Shown piece after piece: positions 47,097 through 54,946 of a stretch of DNA of 64,000 nucleotides. The DNA comes from an uncultured Roseobacter sp. (GTDB taxonomy: Bacteria; Pseudomonadota; Alphaproteobacteria; Rhodobacterales; Rhodobacteraceae). The notes beneath the pieces are model-generated. The model searched no databases, was not told the DNA's origin, and worked only from the letters and a program-made list of their open reading frames with translations. The stretch spans positions 620,001-684,000 of the forward strand of contig NZ_CANLNE010000003.1 in the NCBI RefSeq assembly GCF_947492555.1. The letters are read 5' to 3'. Each line of letters starts with the position of its first letter. The first letter of the stretch is position 1. The position numbers were made by a program, and so were the translations under genes.

Positions 47097-47203
47097 CAAC
47101 CCCCTATCTTAGGGTTGAATATATCACAGCAGAGTCACTAGGATTGCAACTATGGGTTGCCAAATTCAGGTTGTGCGCGGGTCAAGTCTGCGCGCACAAC
47201 CTG
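47097..47203. promoter_or_regulatory. cluster of inverted repeats upstream of the CheB-CheR gene
   Basis: Three perfect inverted repeats lie in a row: CAACCC-N9-GGGTTG (47097-47117), GCAAC-N5-GTTGC (47146-47160) and a long one with 13-base arms, CAGGTTGTGCGCG and CGCGCACAACCTG, around an 11-base loop (47167-47203). All share the element GGTTG or GTTG with its complement. The last ends 30 bases before the GTG start at 47234 and has no T-run, so it is more likely an operator or an mRNA leader stem than a terminator. Confidence 0.5.
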
Positions 47204-47233
47204 TGATGGTTTCTGCGGCGGGGAGTAGAGAGC

Positions 47234-50200
47234 GTGGACGGGGCAGATACAGAAGAGCTAACAATTATCGGTATCGGCTCCTCGGCCGGCGGGCTGGAGG
47301 CAATTCGCGAACTTGTCGCCACTCTGCCGACGGATCTGCAGGTGGCCTACGTGGTCGTGCAGCATATGTCGCCGCACCATAAAAGCCTGATGACCGAGCT
47401 GGTCGCCCGTCAGACAAGTCTTGTCGTGCGGGATGTGGTCAACGGATCGCTGCCCGAGCCGAACGTCATCTACGTGACCCCGCCCAAAACGGATGTGGTC
47501 TACGAAAAGGGCAAGCTCAATCTGGTGGATCCAAGCCATGAAGTGGCCTCGCCCAAACCTTCGGTGGATCGATTCCTGCTCAGCCTCGCCGATGAGCATG
47601 GCGAAAAGTCCATGGCGATCATCCTGTCCGGTACGGGTACCGATGGCGCTTATGGGGTGCAGGCAATCCGCGAGGCCGGTGGCATCACCATTGCCCAGGA
47701 CACCGAAAGTGCCAAGTACGACGGCATGCCCATGGCCGCCATGCAGACGGGATGCGTTGATTTGGTGCTGCGTCCTTTTGAAATTGGCACCCATCTGCAA
47801 AAAATCCTGACCTCGCCACGCGATTTCGATGCGTTCCGCCAGGAGGCCTCGGAAAAAAGCCCGTCATCGGATCTGCTGCAGATCCTGCTGGCCCGCACGC
47901 GCGTTGATTTCCGCGAGTACAAGCAGACTACGATCAACCGCCGGATTGAGCGGCGCATGATTGCGCTGGGGATCGAAAGCCACGAGGAATACACCCAGTT
48001 CTGCCGGGTGAACCCGAACGCAGTGGATGCGCTTTTCAAGGATCTGCTGATTTCGGTCACCCGGTTTTTCAGGGACAAAAGCGAATTCGAGGCCCTTAAG
48101 GAGCTGTTACCAGCGCTCCTGAAGAAAAAGACCAATACGCCCTTCCGGGTGTGGATTGCGGGCTGTGCCACAGGCGAAGAGGCTTATTCCATTGCCATTC
48201 TGCTCTGCGAAGCTTTGGGCGGCGCGAAGGTTCAGCTCAAGGATCACGTCCAGATTTTCGCCACGGATATCGACAAGGATGCCCTGGAAGTTGCGCGCAA
48301 GGGCATCTACGGCATGGCGGCGCTGAACGATATTCCCAAGGAACTGTCGGACCAGTACTTCATCCAGCAAAACGATGGCATCCGGGTCATCGACTCGCTG
48401 CGCTCGGCGATCCTGTTTTCCGACCACAATGTGTGCCAGGACCCACCCTTTCAGAAAGTCGACCTGCTGTGCTGCCGTAACCTGCTGATTTATTTTGGAA
48501 ATGCACTTCAACACAAAGTCATGTCGCGGTTCCATTATGCGCTGACCGAAACCTCCTTGATGTTTCTTGGCACGGCAGAGACCGTGGCAGGCTCTGACGA
48601 ACTCTTTATTCAGGACAGCCAGTCCGCACATATCTACCGCCGGCGGTCCATCCGGCGCTCCGAGCACACGCCGTTCTCCAACACGCGTAACATGCCCCAG
48701 TCGCGCAAGATCGCGCCTGCCACGGCTGCGGTGCCGACGCCGGGTCACTCTACCGACCGGCAGATGTTTGAAGCCCTTGCCCTGGCCCTTGGCAAGAACT
48801 CGGTGCTGGTCACGGATGAATACTCTATCGTGCGCATCTACGGGAACGTCAGTTCGTTCATTGAAATGAACGAAAGCAGCAACCTGAAAATGCACATCGA
48901 CCTGCTGCGGCGGCCCTTCCGAGAAGAGGCCCGCAGCCTTGTGACGTTGGCCCTGAAAAATGGCGAGCATCGAACCGGTGTCCGCCATCTTCTGGCTGAT
49001 GACGATGACGCCGAGATCCGGCTGGATGTCTATCCGATCATCGCGCGCGATATCAATGAACGCGCAGCACTGATTGTTTTCAGTGAGATTCAGGTGGATC
49101 GCGCCAAAGGGTTCGATACCGACGTCAAGTCGGGGGACGAGGCATTTGAAAGTGACCGCATCCGGCTCCTTGAAGATGAAGTGGCCACGACCCGCGAAGC
49201 GCTGCAGCAGACCATCGAAGAACTGGAAACCTCCAATGAAGAGCTGCAATCGCTGAACGAGGAGTTGCAATCGACCAATGAGGAATTGCAGGCCACAAAC
49301 GAAGAGTTGGAGACGTCCAATGAAGAGTTGCAATCGACCAACGAAGAACTGATCACCGTCAACGAGGAGTTGCAGGTCACGGCGGCGGAACTCAGCGGCC
49401 GGACGGGCGAGCTGATGTCTGTGCTCGAAACCGCGCCGCTGGCGATCATGGTTCTGGATACGGCGCTGCAAATTTCGCAGGCAACCAATGCGGCGGCAGA
49501 GATGTTTGGCCTGTCTCGCCCGGTCTCCAACCCGCATGTGAGCCAATGTGTGCTGCCGGAAAACTGCCCGTCCCTGGCACCGATCTGCAATGAAACGCTT
49601 AAGCTGGGGGAGCCGATTTCGCGCGAGTTCACCTCCAGGGGGTCCCGTTTTAAGCTCACCTGTTCGCCATTCTTCGACATGCGCGGACAGATGAAAGGCT
49701 CCACCATGGTGGTGTCAGAATTCCCCGGATTGGCGCAAGAACTGGACCTGATCCTCGATCACGCGGAAATCTTCATGCTGAATCGGGCGACCGACGGAAC
49801 AATTCTGCGGATCAGTCAGAAATCAGCGAGTATTTTGGGCACCACGCGGGAGGAGGCGGAAGGCCAGAATTTCTTCAAACTGGCGACTAAGAAAACCGCC
49901 GATGCCGTCAAGGAGCGTGACAACGCGCTGATGAACAGCGCGTCGGGGAGCGAAAGCCATGTGCACGAGGTCGTTTCCAAGGACGACGGTCAAAAATACT
50001 GGATGAGCACCGAGAACTTCATCTTCGCGGATCCGTCATTGCCCAACTCTTCGATCTATTCGGTCGGGACGGATATCACGGATGTGGTGGATGCCCGGGA
50101 CAAGGCAGAGGAAGCACTGACGCATCTGCAACTGCTGCAGGATCTTGCCAAGGTCGGCTTCTGGGCGCTGGACGTCGATACCAAGCAACTGCACTGGTCG

Positions 50201-50476
50201 TCGGAAGTCTATCGCATCCACGGAATGGATCCGTCAAAACCGTCGCCCACTCTGGACGAAGCGCTCGAGTATTATCACCCTGATGATCGCAAGTCGGTGA
50301 TAAAGGAGGTGGATCGCGTGGCCAAAAAGGGCGGGGATTTCCATTTCGCGCACAGGCTGATCAACAGTGATGGCGACACCGTGCACGTGGAATCCTTCGG
50401 GCTTGCCCGCGCCGATGCCTCTGGCGAGATCACCAAAATCATTGGCGTGTTCCGGGATCTGCCTCCGGACAGCTGA
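47234..50476 (+). CDS. CheB-CheR-PAS fusion protein
   Basis: Signalling protein of 1080 residues. Residues 8-195 form a CheB methylesterase domain with catalytic Ser17 (GSSAGG), His44 (QHMSPHH) and Asp137 (GTGTDGAY). Residues 215-490 form a CheR methyltransferase ([17 protein letters not shown], then the SAM site [19 protein letters not shown], and [16 protein letters not shown]). PAS-like segments lie at about 505-630 and again from 730 to the end. Between them is a long coiled coil of [15 protein letters not shown] heptads (about 645-725). No histidine-kinase domain follows, unlike many relatives, and the protein has no receiver. The GTG start follows GGGAGTAG. Confidence 0.9.
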   Translation: MDGADTEELTIIGIGSSAGGLEAIRELVATLPTDLQVAYVVVQHMSPHHKSLMTELVARQTSLVVRDVVNGSLPEPNVIYVTPPKTDVVYEKGKLNLVDPSHEVASPKPSVDRFLLSLADEHGEKSMAIILSGTGTDGAYGVQAIREAGGITIAQDTESAKYDGMPMAAMQTGCVDLVLRPFEIGTHLQKILTSPRDFDAFRQEASEKSPSSDLLQILLARTRVDFREYKQTTINRRIERRMIALGIESHEEYTQFCRVNPNAVDALFKDLLISVTRFFRDKSEFEALKELLPALLKKKTNTPFRVWIAGCATGEEAYSIAILLCEALGGAKVQLKDHVQIFATDIDKDALEVARKGIYGMAALNDIPKELSDQYFIQQNDGIRVIDSLRSAILFSDHNVCQDPPFQKVDLLCCRNLLIYFGNALQHKVMSRFHYALTETSLMFLGTAETVAGSDELFIQDSQSAHIYRRRSIRRSEHTPFSNTRNMPQSRKIAPATAAVPTPGHSTDRQMFEALALALGKNSVLVTDEYSIVRIYGNVSSFIEMNESSNLKMHIDLLRRPFREEARSLVTLALKNGEHRTGVRHLLADDDDAEIRLDVYPIIARDINERAALIVFSEIQVDRAKGFDTDVKSGDEAFESDRIRLLEDEVATTREALQQTIEELETSNEELQSLNEELQSTNEELQATNEELETSNEELQSTNEELITVNEELQVTAAELSGRTGELMSVLETAPLAIMVLDTALQISQATNAAAEMFGLSRPVSNPHVSQCVLPENCPSLAPICNETLKLGEPISREFTSRGSRFKLTCSPFFDMRGQMKGSTMVVSEFPGLAQELDLILDHAEIFMLNRATDGTILRISQKSASILGTTREEAEGQNFFKLATKKTADAVKERDNALMNSASGSESHVHEVVSKDDGQKYWMSTENFIFADPSLPNSSIYSVGTDITDVVDARDKAEEALTHLQLLQDLAKVGFWALDVDTKQLHWSSEVYRIHGMDPSKPSPTLDEALEYYHPDDRKSVIKEVDRVAKKGGDFHFAHRLINSDGDTVHVESFGLARADASGEITKIIGVFRDLPPDS

Positions 50477-50591
50477 GAACCACACCCGGACTTCCACACA
50501 ACCAAGAGCCGCAGCAGGGTTCGGGGGTTTCGCCTTGACCCCCTGTTCCAACCTGCGCATGTATAAAGAAAAATCAGATGGGAGATCCGAT

Positions 50592-51518
50592 ATGACGCTC
50601 AAGACAACCGCAAGTGCGCTGGCCCTTTTCGCCATGACCGGCGTGGCCGCCGCCGACTGCACGCAAGTGACCTTTTCCGACGTCGGCTGGACCGACATCA
50701 CCGCCACGACGGCCGCCACAACCGTGCTCCTCGACGCGCTTGGCTATGAGACGGATATCAAGGTTCTTTCCGTTCCGGTGACTTATACTTCCATGGCGCA
50801 GGGCGACGTCGACGTCTTTCTCGGCAACTGGATGCCCACGATGGAAGCGGATATCGCGCCCTACCGCGAGGCAGGCACCGTAGATACCGTTCGTGAGAAC
50901 CTTGCAGGCGCCAAATACACGCTGGCCGTTAACAAGGCGGCCACGGATATGGGCATCAAGGACTTTGCCGATATCGCCAAGCACGCCGATGCGCTGGACG
51001 GCCAGATCTACGGTATTGAGCCCGGCAATGACGGCAACCGTCTGATCCAGTCCATGATCGACGCCGATGCCTTTGGCCTGAAGGAATTCGAGGTCAAGGA
51101 AAGCTCTGAACAGGGCATGCTGGCGCAGGTCGAGCGGCTGTCCAAGAAGGACGAGCCGATCGTTTTTCTCGGCTGGGAACCGCATCCGATGAACGCGAAT
51201 TTCGACATGGGTTATCTGACCGGGGGCGATGATTTCTTCGGCCCCAATCTGGGCGGCGCCTCGGTCTATACCAACACCCGCGCGGGCTATGCGGGCGAAT
51301 GCCCCAATGTGGGCGCGCTGCTCAACAACCTTGAATTCACGCTGGCCATGGAGAACGAGATCATGGGCGCGATTCTGAACGACGGCGAAGAGCCTTCTGA
51401 TGCCGCCGCAGCGTGGCTGACGGCCAACCCGGATGCCTTTGTCGCCTGGCTGGACGGTGTGACGACAGTGGATGGCGGGGACAGCGTCGCTGCGGTGAAA
51501 TCGGCCCTCGGCCTGTGA
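50592..51518 (+). CDS. choX: choline ABC transporter substrate-binding protein
   Basis: Periplasmic binding protein of the ChoX/ProX (OpuAC) family, 308 residues, with a Sec signal (TLKTTASALALFAMTGVAAA). Ligand-site features are FSDVGWTDITATTAATTVLLDALGYETDI, SMAQGDVDVFLGNWMPTME, GIEPGNDGNRLI and PIVFLGWEPHPMNANFDMGYL with the Trp and other aromatic residues that hold the quaternary amine. Choline is the likely ligand, glycine betaine the alternative. A strong hairpin separates it from choW, as expected if the binding protein is made in excess. Confidence 0.92.
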   Translation: MTLKTTASALALFAMTGVAAADCTQVTFSDVGWTDITATTAATTVLLDALGYETDIKVLSVPVTYTSMAQGDVDVFLGNWMPTMEADIAPYREAGTVDTVRENLAGAKYTLAVNKAATDMGIKDFADIAKHADALDGQIYGIEPGNDGNRLIQSMIDADAFGLKEFEVKESSEQGMLAQVERLSKKDEPIVFLGWEPHPMNANFDMGYLTGGDDFFGPNLGGASVYTNTRAGYAGECPNVGALLNNLEFTLAMENEIMGAILNDGEEPSDAAAAWLTANPDAFVAWLDGVTTVDGGDSVAAVKSALGL

Positions 51519-51524
51519 TCAAGA

Positions 51525-51552
51525 CGCCCCGCACGGCACATCGTGTGGGGCG
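51525..51552 (+). promoter_or_regulatory. stem-loop between choX and choW
   Basis: Near-perfect 10-base stem CGCCCCGCAC / GTGTGGGGCG with one non-Watson-Crick pair around an eight-base loop, seven bases after the choX stop. It is followed by ATGACTTTT, a poor T-run. It may protect the choX message from 3' decay or partly stop transcription. Confidence 0.6.
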
Positions 51553-51571
51553 ATGACTTTTCCGGGGAAAG

Positions 51572-52417
51572 GTGCGTGTTTTGCTGGACTGGCTGACCGA
51601 GACGAAAATACCTGTTGGCAAGGGTGCAGCGGCGTTCTTTGACTGGTTGCAGACCAATGGCGAGTGGTTCTTTGACGGGCTCGCCGTTGCGATGGAATGG
51701 ATGATCGATGCGATCCTCTGGGTGCTGCAGACGCCCCATCCCTTCATCATCATCTTGGCGTTTGTGGCGCTGACCTGGGTGCTGCAACGCAGCTGGAAGG
51801 TTTGCCTCTTTGTGGCCCTGGGCTTTCTGTTCATCCTCAACCAGGACTACTGGGAAGAGATGACCGAGAGCATCACGCTGGTCCTGTCGGCCTGCGTGGT
51901 CTGCATGGCTGTCGGCGTGCCCATCGGCATTGCGGCCGCACACAGGCCGCGCCTGTTTCAGGCGATGCGCCCTGTACTGGACCTGATGCAGACGCTGCCG
52001 ACCTTCGTCTACCTTATTCCAGCCATTGTGTTTTTTGGGATCGGCATGGTGCCGGGCCTGATCGCCACGGTGATCTTCGTGGTGCCCGCCCCCATACGTC
52101 TGACCCATCTTGGCATCAGCACGACACCAAAACCCCTGCTGGAAGCCGCGGATGCCTTTGGGGCCACCCCGATGCAGAAACTGTGGAAGGTGGAGCTGCC
52201 CTATGCCTTGCCGCAGATCATGGCCGGGCTGAACCAGACGATTATGCTGTCGTTGTCGATGGTAGTGATTGCGGCGCTCGTCGGCGCGGATGGTCTTGGG
52301 GTGCCGGTTGTGCGGGCGTTGAACCAGGTCAATACGTCGCTTGGATTTGAAAGCGGATTTATCATTGTGGTTGTGGCCATCATGCTGGACCGGATGCTGC
52401 GGGTGGATCGCAAATGA
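51572..52417 (+). CDS. choW: choline ABC transporter permease
   Basis: Inner-membrane permease of the ProW/OpuAB type, about 281 residues, with six to seven helices. The binding-protein-dependent transport signature is seen at EAADAFGATPMQKLWKVELPYALPQIMAGLNQTIMLSLSMVVIAALVGADGLG. GTG at 51572 opens the frame; TTG at 51581 has AAAGG at a better distance and would shorten the protein by three residues. The stop overlaps the choV start by four bases. Imports choline together with ChoX and ChoV for use as betaine precursor or carbon source. Confidence 0.92.
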   Translation: MRVLLDWLTETKIPVGKGAAAFFDWLQTNGEWFFDGLAVAMEWMIDAILWVLQTPHPFIIILAFVALTWVLQRSWKVCLFVALGFLFILNQDYWEEMTESITLVLSACVVCMAVGVPIGIAAAHRPRLFQAMRPVLDLMQTLPTFVYLIPAIVFFGIGMVPGLIATVIFVVPAPIRLTHLGISTTPKPLLEAADAFGATPMQKLWKVELPYALPQIMAGLNQTIMLSLSMVVIAALVGADGLGVPVVRALNQVNTSLGFESGFIIVVVAIMLDRMLRVDRK

Positions 52418-53445
52418 CAACGGCTGTTGAATTCGACAACGTCTCCATCGTGTTTGGCGACACGCCGGAAAAGGCATTGCCGGACATGGACGCGGGCAAA
52501 TCGCGCGCCGAGATCCAGCAGGCGACCAATCAGGTGCTGGGCGTGCACAATTGTTCGCTCAGCGTGCCTGCCGGGGAAATTCTTGTCCTCATGGGGCTGT
52601 CCGGATCGGGAAAATCCACCCTGCTGCGGGCGGTGAACGGGCTCAACCCGGTGGTCCGGGGCGCGGTTCGGGTGCACGACGGCGACTGGTCCTGCGATGT
52701 TACCCATAGCTCCGCGCAGGATTTGCGGCGGGTCCGGCGCGAATGCGTGTCCATGGTCTTCCAGCAGTTCGGGCTGCTGCCCTGGCGCACGGTGCGCGAA
52801 AACGTGGGCCTCGGGCTGGAGCTGGCGGATGTGTCCAAGAAGGACCGTCTGGCCCGTGCCGACCGGCAGTTGGACCTCGTGGGGCTCTCCGATTGGGCAG
52901 ACCGCAAGGTCGGCGAGCTCTCCGGAGGGATGCAGCAGCGGGTGGGGCTCGCGCGCGCCTTTGCAACCGACGCGCCCATTCTGTTGATGGACGAGCCGTT
53001 CTCCGCGCTCGATCCGTTGATCCGTACCCGGCTGCAGGACGAATTGCTGGACCTGCAGCGCGATCTGCAGCGCACGATCATCTTTGTCAGCCACGATCTG
53101 GATGAGGCCTTCAAGCTGGGCGACCGGATTGCGATCATGGAAGGCGGGCGCATCGTGCAATGTGGCACGCCGCAGGAGATTTTCTCGCAACCGGTGAATG
53201 ACTACGTCGCCGATTTTGTCGCCCATATGAACCCGCTTGGCGTGCTGCGCGCCAGCGACGTGATGGAGCCCGCAAAAGCCGCACCCGAGCAGGCCGTGCC
53301 AGCGGACATGGAGGTCGAAACCGTCATGCGCATGCTGCTGGAAAACGAAGGCCCGCTGGGTGTGGAGGACGGCGGCGATCTGGTGGGGCAGGTGACCAAG
53401 CGGGGGGTGATCGCGCGCATTCTCGACCCGCGCGAAACACCCTGA
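52414..53445 (+). CDS. choV: choline ABC transporter ATP-binding protein
   Basis: ATPase of the ProV/OpuAA family, 343 residues. Walker A GLSGSGKST at 61-69, Q-loop MVFQQFGLLPWRTV, signature LSGGMQQRVGLARA, Walker B ILLMDEPFSALDPL and the switch His in FVSHDLDEA. The N-terminal DKAL-like loop (DTPEKALPDMDAG) is typical of the choline and betaine group. A short regulatory extension after residue 270 (DMEVETVMRMLLENEGPLGVEDGGDLVGQVTKRGVIARIL) resembles part of a CBS domain. It is the last gene of choXWV. Confidence 0.92.
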   Translation: MTTAVEFDNVSIVFGDTPEKALPDMDAGKSRAEIQQATNQVLGVHNCSLSVPAGEILVLMGLSGSGKSTLLRAVNGLNPVVRGAVRVHDGDWSCDVTHSSAQDLRRVRRECVSMVFQQFGLLPWRTVRENVGLGLELADVSKKDRLARADRQLDLVGLSDWADRKVGELSGGMQQRVGLARAFATDAPILLMDEPFSALDPLIRTRLQDELLDLQRDLQRTIIFVSHDLDEAFKLGDRIAIMEGGRIVQCGTPQEIFSQPVNDYVADFVAHMNPLGVLRASDVMEPAKAAPEQAVPADMEVETVMRMLLENEGPLGVEDGGDLVGQVTKRGVIARILDPRETP

Positions 53446-53452
53446 CCCATCG

Positions 53453-53842
53453 CTATTCCTGAATGGTGCGCAACCACGCGACCAGATCGGCAACGGGTTG
53501 GCTGGTCATGATCGGCTGCCCGCTCTGGGCGGAAATTGCCACGTCGTCGCCCTCAAAGAACCACCCGTAGACCGGCATGTCGCTGCCGTGGCTGACCAGC
53601 GGGTCCCGCCCGTCGATCCGTTTCACCACGCGGTAGGTCGGGAAGGTCCCGTCCTCTTTTTGCGACAGCGTGGTAAGGTCGGCAGGCTGGACCAGCAGGA
53701 CCGGCGACATAGGGCCATTTCCTCGCCCTTCGATGCCGTGGCAGGCCGCACAATGAAGACGAAACAACGTCTGACCTTCCCCCATGTCCTGTGCGTGGGA
53801 CTGTTGGCCGAGGCAAAGTGCTGCGACAATCAAAATCCGCAT
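53453..53842 (-). CDS. small periplasmic c-type cytochrome
   Basis: Class I cytochrome c of 129 residues with a signal peptide (ILIVAALCLGQQSHAQ). The haem is bound at C31-A-A-C-H35; the distal ligand is probably Met88 in HGSDMPVYGW. The domain has the usual end MTSQPVADLVAWLRTIQE. It is a soluble electron carrier in the periplasm whose partner is unknown. An FNR-type box 57 bases before its start suggests it is used when oxygen is low. It is convergent with choV. Confidence 0.88.
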   Translation of the reverse strand: MRILIVAALCLGQQSHAQDMGEGQTLFRLHCAACHGIEGRGNGPMSPVLLVQPADLTTLSQKEDGTFPTYRVVKRIDGRDPLVSHGSDMPVYGWFFEGDDVAISAQSGQPIMTSQPVADLVAWLRTIQE

Positions 53843-53898
53843 GAATGGCTCTCCTGTTGATGCTTACAACACCATAGAAAGCGGGAGCGCGGGGCGCG

Positions 53899-53912
53899 TT
53901 GATTTGAGTCAA
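53899..53912 (-). promoter_or_regulatory. FNR/FnrL-type binding site
   Basis: TTGAT-TTGA-GTCAA on the + strand, or TTGAC-TCAA-ATCAA on the minus strand, matches the TTGAY-N4-RTCAA pattern used by Fnr/FnrL/Dnr regulators in Rhodobacterales at every fixed base. Its centre is about 63 bases upstream of the cytochrome c start at 53842, where an activator site is expected if transcription starts about 20 bases before the gene. Confidence 0.65.
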
Positions 53913-53949
53913 TCTGGTTTTATGAATTCAGCTCGTGCCGGGCCTCGTC

Positions 53950-54104
53950 CCCCAACACTGACCTTGGGGAGTCCCTGTAAGTTAGGGGTTACAGGGCGGA
54001 TAGACCTGCAACGTGTCGTCCTAAAACTCGCTTTTGCAGAGCGGATTTCGTGTCAAAGGAATGGTAGATTTCAAACCCCGGACATGACCTTACACTTTAA
54101 GGTC
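53950..54104. other. three perfect stem-loops between cytochrome c and tRNA-Ser
   Basis: CCCCAA-N8-TTGGGG at 53950-53969, CCCTGTAA-N8-TTACAGGG at 53973-53996, and GACCTTA-N5-TAAGGTC at 54086-54104. None has a convincing T-run. The last could be part of the tRNA-Ser 3' trailer on the minus strand. The rest of 53843-54135 holds the FNR-type site and no coding frame that I can support. Confidence 0.4.
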
Positions 54105-54135
54105 TTAGAAGGGTTTTCAAACAATGAAACCAATA

Positions 54136-54225
54136 TGGCGGAGACGAAGGGATTCGAACCCTCGAGACCCTTCCGGGCCTACTCCCTTAGCAGGGGAGCG
54201 CCTTCGACCACTCGGCCACGTCTCC
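54136..54225 (-). tRNA. tRNA-Ser (anticodon GCT)
   Basis: Complete class II tRNA of 90 bases with encoded CCA. The acceptor stem is GGAGACG / CGTCTCC with discriminator G. The D-arm includes GTGGCCGAGTGGTCGAAGGC, the anticodon arm is CTCCC-CTGCTAA-GGGAG with anticodon GCT, a long variable arm follows (CCCGGAAGGGT), and the T-arm holds GGTTCGAATCC. Decodes AGC and AGU. Confidence 0.96.
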
Positions 54226-54679
54226 GCTGACGGGTATAGCCGCGCAACCGACGGAGTTACAAGGCGAAATTAATGCGATATTGAATACTGCTTTCGCAGC
54301 GGAGCGGTCCGTTGCCAGAATTGCGTCAAGCACCTCTTCCGTCGAAGCTGACGGACAGTTGAAACTAATCTGCTGCAAGCGCTGCGTCGCTTGATCATTC
54401 GTGTTTGAAAGCCGCGACCTTGGAGTTTTCCGCATCATACTGCGAGCATCGGTTTCAACGCCTGATTGCTTCCGCCGATCAACTTGCAGGATCAAACCGG
54501 TGCTCCGGGGCTACTGTTGGCCGGTCACTTCCGAGGCTCTTGTCGGTTCAGAGAAAGCTCCCGCAGAGGCCTTCGAACAGTTTCTCCCCAGGTGTCCAAA
54601 GAACCGGTGGTTGAATTCGTTGGTGCAAAAACGCGTAACCTGTGCTAGAATTCACATATTATTTAAAAAAGAGCTTTTT
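54226..54679. other. 454-base region upstream of the Trp/Asn-repeat peptide gene
   Basis: No convincing gene. Open frames here are read across the tRNA or lack ribosome sites. A -10-like TAGAAT lies at 54646-54651, 29 bases before the peptide start, without a clear -35 box. Directly before the start is AAAAAG-AG-CTTTTT, a small palindrome that overlaps the purine-rich ribosome site, so initiation may be weak or controlled. Confidence 0.4.
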
Positions 54680-54946
54680 ATGTGCCGACTTAAGACATCG
54701 ACCTCGCTGGTCCTGTTGTTAGCTGCAATTCCGTCTTTCTCTGCAGCGAATGCCGCTCCAATTGGACTGGATGTACCGGAAGCTGCGCAACGTCTCCAAG
54801 ACGACCGACACCTGTTGCGGGTGCGGTTAGAGACCGCTGCGACCAAGTTGCCGGATGTCTCTGATGATCTTTCAGTCGCGCAATGGAACAATTGGAGCAA
54901 CTGGTCGAACTTTTGGAACAACTGGAACAACTGGGCAAACTGGTAA
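54680..54946 (+). CDS. putative triceptide-type RiPP precursor with W-x-N repeats
   Basis: Peptide of 88 residues. Residues 1-25 are a Sec-like signal (TSTSLVLLLAAIPSFSAANA), then comes a polar, probably helical middle (EAAQRLQDDRHLLRVRLETAATKL). The last 20 residues consist only of Trp, Asn, Ser, Phe and Ala, with Trp at 69, 72, 75, 79, 82, 85 and 88; six W-x-N triplets stand nearly in register, interrupted by Phe78. W-x-N is the kind of aromatic-x-x motif in which radical SAM enzymes make three-residue cyclophanes. The gene overlaps the radical SAM gene by 64 bases in a different frame. The signal-plus-helix leader resembles GrrA precursors, but the core has no Gly. The product is inferred. 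Confidence 0.75.
   Translation: MCRLKTSTSLVLLLAAIPSFSAANAAPIGLDVPEAAQRLQDDRHLLRVRLETAATKLPDVSDDLSVAQWNNWSNWSNFWNNWNNWANW

Noticed and set aside
49200-49400. Short tandem DNA repeats that could suggest a repeat array
   Set aside because: They encode the [15 protein letters not shown] coiled-coil heptads of the CheB-CheR-PAS protein; there are no spacers and the frame is kept.
48107-49546. Long antisense frame of 479 codons on the minus strand
   Set aside because: Antisense to the CheB-CheR-PAS gene, of low complexity, caused by high GC and the coiled-coil repeats.
54136-54225. tRNA-Ser 3' end as a phage or island attachment site
   Set aside because: No second copy of the tRNA 3' end and no integrase gene were seen in the window; the 3' end also faces away from the RiPP block.
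54187-54495. 102-codon minus-strand frame next to the RiPP locus
   Set aside because: It reads through the 5' part of tRNA-Ser and lacks a ribosome site and any recognisable pattern.
54880-54946. 9-base tandem repeats as a CRISPR-like or simple repeat array
   Set aside because: The units code for W-x-N triplets in the precursor frame, with no spacers; explained by the peptide.
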